From Paraescarpia echinospica (taxonomy: Eukaryota > Annelida > Polychaeta > Sabellida > Siboglinidae): a DNA stretch of 64,000 nucleotides. Every line of letters starts with the position of its first letter. Positions within the stretch are counted from its first letter, which is position 1. Shown here in pieces: positions 56,790-64,000 of this stretch. The position numbers and the translations under genes are program-made. The stretch is from NCBI GenBank assembly GCA_020002185.1, contig CM034544.1:29781842-29845841 (forward strand), read 5' to 3'. Under the pieces are notes generated by a model. The model saw only the letters and a program-made list of their open reading frames with translations, was not told the DNA's origin and did not search any database.

Positions 56790-58619
56790 TACCGTAAATT
56801 CTGTATTTATAGCCGCGGCTTCAATTGCAATATTGTGTCACTGAAATCGGGAAGGAAATGTCAAAGTTGGGGTGCGGCTTTAAATACAGTATTTTGCCGA
56901 AAAAATGAATACCAGGTCGCTGGCTGGGTTGTTGGTACTAGCGAATAGAACGGTATGGCAATGACGATGTAAATATCAAAGAAAAACGAAGTCGGCTGTA
57001 TCAAATCAATAAAACATTAAAAAGCATGCAGTGATGCAACGCGATCATACATCACCAGAGGCTGAGTTAACATGTCGATTCCAGTTCATCACTACAATCA
57101 GATAGGTCCAGCTTGATCAGGTTTAAAACCCCTCAAAATCACTGTCTGCATCTCACACATTGGCTCACTGGGTTGTCAGTAGTAACGTTGATAATAACTA
57201 AGTGAAAAAACTACCGAAAAAAAGAATTCGGGTGTATCAATAAAACAATGTATTACAACTGCCACTGGTGCAAAAATAATTACATAACACGTACAAACCC
57301 GTGTCCATAAAGTGTTCAGAAAGAAAGATCAAGACATGTGAAAACATAAATTTTAAAATCCATCGTCAGCGAAATCACTTTCATCGTCACCGTCGAAGAA
57401 TGCCATGCCGAAACGGCGGTGTCATTCCATGTATCCGTGCCGCGTGCACTGGGCAAACATCTTCAAATAAGATGGCATCATCCATTTCACAACTAAAATC
57501 CTCCAAAGTCACTTTCATTGTCGCTATCAAAGAACGCTGCCTGGAACGGCATGGCAGCGTCATCCCGCGTATCCGTGTCTGGGCCGTCGGCATCACGGAT
57601 CGTGGCCGCGCACAAACGTTTTTGAAATTTGAATATGATGGCATCCGCCGTTCTTAACAACTGTCCCACACTAGCAGACATCAACTGTAACAACTGTCTG
57701 CTTTGTTAAATCCTTGCTCTTGGTATCAAGTGTTGATGTTTTAAGCCAAGTTCCAAGCACAACGTTCACACCTTAGCTTTGCTGAAGCCAGGCTTCACCT
57801 GATTGTCAACACAACACCATTACAAGTGCCCCTTAGCACTGGAGTAAATTGCACTTCCCCTGGTAAGATACAGTATTATTATAATGCCACGTGCTTGGGT
57901 CAACTGTCTGGAACTGGAAGAAGTAGACCAAACCACAAGATCACATCCGTTCTCACGGCGGCGCGGCGACGACAATTATTACATTGTAATTACTAGCTGT
58001 CAATCAAACACCTTTGAAGTCAACACAGCTGGTCCTACTGCACTAAACCAGCTCTAGTCTTTTCAATGCATTTATAACATCGACTTTATACGTGACTCTA
58101 CATAAAATGGCATAAAAATAAAACTTCTCAAAATATTTTAATAATTCTAGCTTTACCGTATAGCTTAAATGCATGGCTACATTTCGTTCACTGGGTGTAT
58201 GGACATTCAGCCACCCAGTTATTTTCTGGTAGCATGGTGAAATTTGTTTATTTTTGTTTTCCATTTTGACAACATTCACATATAGTATTATTCTTACGTT
58301 AATATAAAATGTGATGTAGTTATTATCAATGCATTACATTAAAGTCTTTTACCAATAAAAATTATACCTTATTCATTCATTTATGATAATTAATAACAAA
58401 GTTATGACTTTCTTTGTGGAACCTCTTAATTTTTTCTACTTGTGTGCGCTACGGAAGTATGTCACACGCAGGGTTAAATGGTCATGGCTCAAAGTCCAGG
58501 TGCGGCTTTAAATAAGGTTTTTGCCTGTGACAAACTGCGCGGAGGAAAATCAGGGGTTAGGTCAAAAGTCGGGGTGCGGCTTTAATTAGGGATGCGGCTA
58601 CAAATACAGAATTTACGGT
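56790..58619 (-). mobile_element. DNA transposon of about 1.83 kb, pogo/Tigger-like, internally deleted
   Basis: The left end taccgtaaattctgtatttataGCCGC is mirrored at 58592-58619 (acaaatacagaatttacggt), with TA at both borders as the target site. GTGCGGCTTTAAATA words recur just inside both ends. Inside, the minus frame at 57493-57693 ends PFQAAFFDSDNESDFGGF, an acidic tail like those of pogo-type transposases, and a diverged tandem copy lies at 57350-57420. No catalytic domain remains. The family is inferred from the TA site and the acidic tail. Confidence 0.65.
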
Positions 58620-58894
58620 AGACATATTTATTGACATTCAAATTGGCATAACTTTCTTAATATTCAACTTAGAACAAATATATGAGCACCATGTTCACAG
58701 TATTTCCAAGCTCTTTCCAGTTTTATTGAGATACAATGTATTCTAAAAATATTGTCACATACGGGCCGAGCTGATAATACTTAATAGATCAGTGACAGCT
58801 CGGATTTTGCATTAATAGCAGACTGCAGAATGATACTATGATTAAGTCTTCACTTATCTTTACATTACGTTCTGACTATAATTTTGTAAACGAT

Positions 58895-59268
58895 TTGTAA
58901 ATTTATTGTTAACTGTAAGAAAGCCTATTGATTTGATGTACTATCGTCTACTTTTGATTTACATTTTGTTCCTAGAGTTAATATTCACATTGGAACTAGG
59001 ACCTTCTCTGTTGCTGTTCCAACTCTTCAATTTGCTCCCTCTTAGTGTTAGACCAGTTGAAAATATTATACAATTCTGCCGTCATTTTAAAACTTACCTT
59101 TATAACCAGGTACATCCATTTTAACTCCCTCGTGTATCTATCCAACTGTTGATAACTTTAATACTGCTTATCGATTTTGAGATTGACCAAGTCTTTTGTT
59201 TCAGTGCGTATCTGCACTTGCACTAGGATTTAACTGTTAAATAAGTTACCTTATTATTATTATTATTT
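58895..59268 (+). mobile_element. L2-like LINE 3' end, plus strand
   Basis: The frame LTVRKPIDL, then PSLLLFQLFNLLPLSVRPVE and QFCRHFKTYLYNQVHP is a decayed version of the polymerase C-terminus at 40265-40591. It ends in (TTA)n at 59240-59268. It stops about 25 bp before the filamin exon at 59292. Confidence 0.8.
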
Positions 59269-59291
59269 AATATTGTTATTATTCTTTCCAG

Positions 59292-59459
59292 TTGATGCGT
59301 CTGAGGCAGGGAGAGCCCTCCCAGAAGTTGTCATCAACGGTGGTTCTACGCCGTGTGTGGTCACCGCACTTGACAGTCATCTGTATCACGCTTCGTTCAC
59401 CCCACGGGAAGCCAGGCAACATGTCATACAACTCAAGTTCAATGGTCAAAACTTACCAA
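59292..59459 (+). CDS. exon: core of a filamin repeat (plus-strand gene)
   Basis: A 168-bp exon with acceptor tattattctttccag and donor gtacga, start 2 bases and end phase 1, the same phases as the minus-strand filamin exon at 13835. It encodes (I)DASEAGRALPEVVINGGSTP, LYHASFTPREARQHVIQLKF and NGQNLP, with the filamin hallmarks D-A-S-x-A-G, a-S-F-T-P and F-N-G-x-x-L-P. The Gly after A-G-x is replaced by Arg-Ala. The strands before it must lie in an upstream exon that I could not find; a LINE ends just before the acceptor tract. Confidence 0.8.
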
Positions 59460-60548
59460 GTACGACTTTGCTTGTTTATTAGTTAAGCAAAAGTTATATT
59501 GAAATATAGTTAAATTTGTATCAGTTTTAAAGTTACAATGTCTGTCCCATTTCCCTGATTCAGTGTATTTTGGCGTATTTGTTAGGCACATATTTCTGCA
59601 GTTTATTAAACATGGTAGGTGCCTCTATCATAACTTGACAAAACTGTTACCCCTGTTCTCAGAGGACTCATTTAAAATTGACATCCGCCATGATGCCACT
59701 GTGTCAAGACCAAGTCCCCAGAAAATCACTGTGTCAGGACCCGGTTCTCGAGGGGTTCCCATCAATCAGCCAACATCATTTAACATCTGCACTGGGGACC
59801 AAGGAAGACAGGTGTTGGCAACAGTCATATGTAAGTAGAAAGCCTGGAGGCTGCCTCCTTTGTTTCCTGTGTCTTAATTTACAGTTCCTCAGTTTCATTT
59901 TTATTCTAAAAAGTCAGCCATCAATGAGGTTTGGAAGTTTTCGTCACCACGTAATTATTTTGGTGGTATAAATCTACATGTTAATGATAAGCTATTGACG
60001 AGATCTGAGTGTGGTCTCTCCCTTTCCCCCTCGCTCCCTCCCTCCCTCCCTCCCTCCCTCACTCACTCCCTCACTCACTCACTCCCTTCCTCTCTGTCTG
60101 TCTGTCTGTCTCTGTCTCTCTCCCTCTTTCCTTCTCCCTCCCTTCCTCTTTTCCTCCCTCCCTCCTTCCCTCCGTACTCTGTCCTCCCTCCCTCCTTCCC
60201 TCCCTACTCTGTCCTCCGTCCCTCCTCCTTCCCTACTCCGTCCTCCCTCCTTCCCTACTCTGTCCTCCCTCCCTCCCTCCCTCCCCCTTCCCTCCCTCCT
60301 CCCTCCCTACCTCTCTCTTTGCATAAATCACTGTTAATGTTGGATTGCAATTGAGCTGAACACCCTAAAAAGAAAGTTATATTATTAATAAATTTATGAA
60401 ATTAATTTGTGTTCTGCTTTAACTGTTTCCATGGTAAGTGACAAAGTATATTTTGTATTTGCAGCCCCATCTGGCGGTCAAATTGAGCACTACATCCTTG
60501 ACAAAGATGATGGCAACTATGTGGTGGAATACATTCCTGTGGAAGTCG
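59292..60548 (+). CDS. spliced partial gene with filamin repeats (gene-level entry)
   Basis: Three exons (59292-59459, 59663-59830, 60465-60548) join in one frame with matching phase-1 introns. They cover most of one filamin/ABP280 repeat and about two thirds of a second. Classical filamins have many such repeats behind an actin-binding domain; tripartite-motif proteins have one. Here neither an actin-binding nor a RING domain is visible, and the gene runs off both ways. Its similarity in exon phase to the minus-strand filamin/SAM gene makes a paralogue the best guess. I see no break in these exons. Confidence 0.75.
59663..59830 (+). CDS. exon: end of one filamin repeat and start of the next
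   Basis: A 168-bp exon with acceptor acccctgttctcag and consensus donor GTAAGT, start 2 bases and end phase 1. It reads (K)DSFKIDIRHDATVSRPSPQK, ITVSGPGSRGVPINQPTSFN, ICTGDQGRQVLATVI. The first residues close the previous repeat. I-T-V-S-G-P-G and the later P-x-S-F-x-I are the opening strands of a second filamin repeat. Confidence 0.82.
59832..60464. other. intron with polypyrimidine tract
   Basis: Intron of the plus-strand gene. It contains a (CCCTCCCT)n-type tract at 60030-60325 with interspersed tctgtctg and actcactcc runs. The open frames across it are low-complexity by-products. Confidence 0.85.
60465..60548 (+). CDS. exon: second filamin repeat, middle
   Basis: An 84-bp exon with acceptor ttttgtatttgcag and donor GTGGGT, start 2 bases and end phase 1. 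It reads (S)PSGGQIEHYILDKDDGNYVV then EYIPVEVG. P-S-G, D-x-x-D-G-x-Y-x-V-x-Y-x-P and x-x-x-G are the signature of the central filamin strands. The repeat must finish in a further exon to the right, which I do not see before the LINE and the minisatellite; it may lie outside the window. Confidence 0.82.
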
Positions 60549-60689
60549 GTGGGTAGTTTCAAGTAGTTTCAATGTAAGCTTATTCCAAAGTTGTAGAAGT
60601 GAATTTGCTTACACGTGCATGTATTTGTGGGTGTGTGCGTGTGTGCATGCTTGCGAGCATGCCCGTGCGCGCATGTATAATGTATGCCC

Positions 60690-61210
60690 TGTTTATATTT
60701 ACCTTTATTGAAGTTTCTCCTCCGTTGCTTTTTACCATTATTCCCTGATTGTACTTTTATATGAAAATTGATCTGGTTATAATCACAAGATCCCAGAGGT
60801 TCATATACTTTCACACTATCAACTAATTCATTCTGAGAAGAAAACACTAAATACAACACATTTTACATAATCTACTTGTCGTATGTTAGGACTACGATGA
60901 ACTAGTCCTCTTGTTAATGTTGACTTACTGGTAACTATGTTGCACCAAATAGCTTCCTCATAATCTGCTTCACTTGTACTTCATATGCCTGTATAGATTC
61001 TTTAATATACAGAATAACCCCGTCTCCCCTTCTCTCTTGTCTGTCCTTTCTAAACCTGATAGAGCTAGTTCAGCATCCAACACATGTCTTCGTGTGCCCA
61101 TGATTCTGTGATGCCTATTACATCTGGGTCAATATCTGCTACCAGGATTTCTAAATCGCTTCTCTTATTAACTATGCGTTTGGCATTTAAGGTGGTAAGG
61201 ATGCCTATGA
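60690..61210 (-). mobile_element. CR1-like LINE endonuclease domain, minus strand
   Basis: Minus order: LTTLNAKRIVNKRSDLEILV, ADIDPDVIGITESWAH (start of an APE-type endonuclease), then around 60860-60690 YLVFSSQNELVDSVKVYEPL and GSCDYNQINFHIKV (S-D-H region, here changed to C-D-Y). Frames are broken. It is a relative of 43860-44120. Confidence 0.8.
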
Positions 61211-61214
61211 CATG

Positions 61215-62035
61215 CTTGTTTTTATTTAAATAAAATTAATAAATGTCTTGAAGATAAAGTAACACTTTTTTCTCAGACAATGCCTAACACATTAAACAAT
61301 ACTCCAGACCAAAAATAATTGAATTTTTATGTCGTTTAGTGATATTTAAATGTGTTTAAAGACAATTAAAAAATAGGTCAAAAATCACCCTAAAATGGCA
61401 ATTTATTTCATTTTGAGAAACTCCCCAAAAGAAAAAAAAATGGTATGGTTGTAAGTACAAATATGTTATTGACTTTTGTATGTTTTTTTTGGTAAACAAA
61501 TGCATATTAAGTTTGATACAGCTTCATAAACATTTTGTTACACTGTTGAAAGCAAAAATCCGTACTGCATTTTTTGGCACGACCCCTTCACCAAACAAAA
61601 CCGTCCCATGCAATTTTGGGTAAACACAAGTCGAGTTCATATGCCAAGTTATGGCTTTGTAAATATTGTAGTTTTTATAAAAAGTAATACTTCCTGGTTG
61701 TTACTGATAATACAAGTGTCACCAGATGCTTGTTTTTTGCTTAGAAATGTGACTTTTGACAGTGTGATGCATTTAGGTAATTATAATACAACAGCATAGT
61801 GGTGTGAGAATAACCAGACTATATGATCTGCCTTCATGGTGAATGAATTTATGTTTGAACTAGGCTGACGCACATATGCACGCACGCACGCATGCACGCA
61901 CGCACGCACGCACACACACACGTGATCATCACTATGGAAGAACGGATTGGTGACATATAGCGCTAGTGCCTTTTTTAATAGTACACACGTTCATACTGAC
62001 ACCTACTAATGTTCTATGAAGAAAAATATAAAGAA
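61215..62035. other. intergenic or intron, nothing recognised
   Basis: AT-rich sequence with a (GCAC)n run at 61868-61922 (cacgcacgcacgcatgc...). No gene is supported. Confidence 0.4.
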
Positions 62036-62039
62036 ATCA

Positions 62040-62545
62040 ACTGACATGATACCTGCCCCAGCTACCTTAAGCATAGACATTAAAATTCATTTTTATGGAT
62101 ATTTGGTGAACCTTTCCTTGTAGATTTGCTTGTACCATTTCTGAGGTGGCTCTACGTACCCCCTGCACATCTAGTTTAAATACTCAATTGTGCCTGTACC
62201 TTCACCTATGCACCTGATGAACTCACACCCTAGGACTGCTGCTCCTTTTCCTGTCAGATGAAGCTGATAAGTCATAAACAGATCTTCCCTCCCTACAAAG
62301 CTTGCCTACATGTCTACTAAGCAGTCTACTTCCTCCATACACAACTTCTGTACCAGTGTGTTAATGGCCATTCTTCTACAATTCTTGTAGTACTGTCCCC
62401 TGCCACCCATTTTCGGCAGTATACCTGATAACACGATTTGTCCAATTCGTGCCTCTTTCAATGTACCTTCCTTCTCAGCATTATTGGTGTCAACATGCAC
62501 AAGAATAGATCTCCCGTAGCTGTTACCCATGACCTGATCTACTTG
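62040..62545 (-). mobile_element. CR1-like LINE ORF1 esterase-like domain, minus strand
   Basis: The minus frame reads YGRSILVHVDTNNAEKEGTL, IGQIVLSGILPKMGGRGQYY, KNCRRMAINTLVQKLCMEEV, and after a stop DLFMTYQLHLTGKGAAVLG. The H-V-x-T-N-N, L-S-G-I-L-P and H-L-x-G-x-G blocks are those of the SGNH-hydrolase-like domain of CR1 ORF1 proteins. Together with 60690-61210 it may be one old element interrupted at 61215-62035. Confidence 0.75.
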
Positions 62546-62549
62546 TTCT

Positions 62550-62555
62550 GTGTGT

Positions 62556-62653
<98 letters not shown>

Positions 62654-62700
62654 CATGCTTTGTGTGTGGGGGTGTGGGTTGTGTGCATGTGTGTGTGTGT
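62550..62700. repeat. (TG)n microsatellite
   Basis: About 95 bp of perfect TG from 62556, then interrupted gtgtgtg runs to 62700. It borders the LINE ORF1 remnant. Confidence 0.97.
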
Positions 62701-62756
62701 GACTATTTCTGGTTACTATTTTCTACCATCTCATAATGACTGAGGTGTTTTGTCCG

Positions 62757-64000
62757 TGAAGGATTATATCCATCAGGAGTTATGTCTGAGTTAGTGCTGG
62801 TTTGATTGTGTGTACATTAGGTGTTATGTCTGTGAAGGGTTATATCCATAAGGAGTTATGTCTGAGTTAGTGCTGGTTTGATTGTGTGTACATTAGGTGT
62901 TATAATATGTCCATGAAGGGTTATATCCATAAGGAGTTATGTCTGAGTTAGTGCTGGTTTGATTGTGTGTACATTAGGTGTTATAATATGTCCATGAAGG
63001 GTTATATCCATCAGGAGTTATGTCTGAATTAGTGCTGGTTTGATTGTGTGTACATTAGGTGTTATAATATGTCCATGAAGGGTTATATCCACAAGGAGTT
63101 ATGTCTGAGTTAGTGCTAGTTTGATTGTGTGTACATTAGGTGTTATAATATGTCCATGAAGGGTTATATACATAAGGAGTTATGTCTGAGTTAGTGCTGG
63201 TTTGATTGTGTGTACATTAGGTGTTATGTCTGTGAAGGGTTATATCCATAAGGAGTTATGTCTGAGTTAGTGCTGGTTTGATTGTTTGTACATTAGGTGT
63301 TATAATATGTCCATGAAGGGTTATATCCATAAGGAGTTATGTCTGAGTTAGTGCTGGTTTGATTGTGTGTACATTAGGTGTTATGTCTGTGAAGGGTTAT
63401 ATCCACAAGGAGTTATGTCTGAGTTAGTGCTGGTTTGATTGTGTGTACATTAGGTGTTATAATATGTCCATGAAGGGTTATATCCATAAGGAGTTATGTC
63501 TGAGTTAGTGCTGGTTTGATTGTGTGTACATTAGGTGTTATAATATGTCCATGAAGGGTTATATCCATAAGGAGTTATGTCTGAGTTAGTGCTGGTTTGA
63601 TTGTGTGTACATTAGGTGTTATGTCCATGAAGGGTTATATCCATAAGGAGTTATGTCTGAGTTAGTGCTGGTTTGATTGTGTGTACATTAGGTGTTATAA
63701 TATGTCCATGAAGGGTTATATCCATAAGGAGTTATGTCTGAGTTAGTGCTGGTTTGATTGTGTGTACATTAGGTGTTATGTCTGTGAAGGGTTATATCCA
63801 TAAGGAGTTATGTCTGAGTTAGTGCTGGTTTGATTGTGTGTACATTAGGTGTTATAATATGTCCATGAAGGGTTATATCCATAAGGAGTTATGTCTGAGT
63901 TAGTGCTGGTTTGATTGTGTGTACATTAGGTGTTATAATATGTCCATGAAGGGTTATATCCATAAGGAGTTATGTCTGAGTTAGTGCTGGTTTGATTGTG
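62757..64000. repeat. 81-bp minisatellite, about 15 units, reaching the window end
   Basis: The unit gggttatatccataaggagt + tatgtctgagttagtgctgg + tttgattgtgtgtacattag + gtgttataatatgtccatgaa is repeated to the last base. Shorter units lack five bases and read gtgttatgtctgtgaa. The short form recurs at intervals of about three units, which points to copying of multi-unit blocks. Non-coding. Confidence 0.97.

Noticed and set aside
59995..60354. Pro/Ser/Leu-rich plus-strand frames
   Set aside because: Polypyrimidine tract within the filamin-gene intron; three frames are open together.
62306..62743. His/Thr and Cys/Val frames over the TG run
   Set aside because: Simple (TG)n repeat. Only the downstream minus-strand part is a LINE ORF1 remnant.

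Overview
This window is animal nuclear DNA. It is AT-rich, coding sequence is cut into short exons with GT-AG introns, and most of it is tandem repeats and decayed mobile elements. The LINE families, a ZNF862-like hAT transposon and a tRNA-type SINE fit a marine invertebrate (for example a lophotrochozoan, hemichordate, cephalochordate or cnidarian). I cannot name the species. There are no bacterial operons, CRISPR arrays or rRNA genes.

Left third (about 4.5-21 kb, minus strand): I assembled a multi-exon gene by hand from splice sites, reading frames and intron phases. At least nine consecutive exons join in one open frame from 19515 down to a TAA stop at 4545; a tenth, at 21042-21113, is weaker. 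The predicted protein has a charged helical N-terminal part, a tyrosine-motif segment (YENL, VYDT), one complete filamin-type immunoglobulin repeat, a Ser/Asp-rich linker made of 22 copies of an 11-residue repeat, a SAM domain split over two exons, and a basic C-terminal tail made of 22 copies of a 14-residue repeat. Both repeat tracts are minisatellites (33 bp and 42 bp) read as protein. Each SAM-half and filamin-part exon looks like an unremarkable fragment by itself, so the gene is easily missed.

Right end (about 53-60.5 kb, plus strand): a second gene carries filamin repeats on three good exons (59292-60548). Its exon phases match the first gene, and a likely paralogue of an upstream exon lies at 53284-53375. 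The two genes point away from each other. A 59-bp minisatellite with matching flanks lies 5' of each gene in mirror orientation (23.7-27.0 kb and 48.5-51.9 kb). This suggests an inverted, head-to-head duplication.

Middle (27-53 kb): I see mobile elements and no host gene. The best preserved is a hAT transposon (29103-32252) with an unbroken two-exon transposase, inserted in the reverse transcriptase of an older LINE. Around it are CR1/L2-like LINE fragments on both strands, several MITE or foldback elements, a SINE, a probable non-autonomous hAT derivative (45389-46265) between long direct repeats, and an L2-like LINE (49680-51600) that split the right copy of the duplicated flank. A pogo-like element with long inverted ends lies at 56790-58619.

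Tandem arrays are unusually abundant: units of 42, 33, 25, 3, 59, 18, 58 and 81 bp plus two long (AC/TG)n runs. All exon calls are by eye; none is backed by transcript or database evidence.
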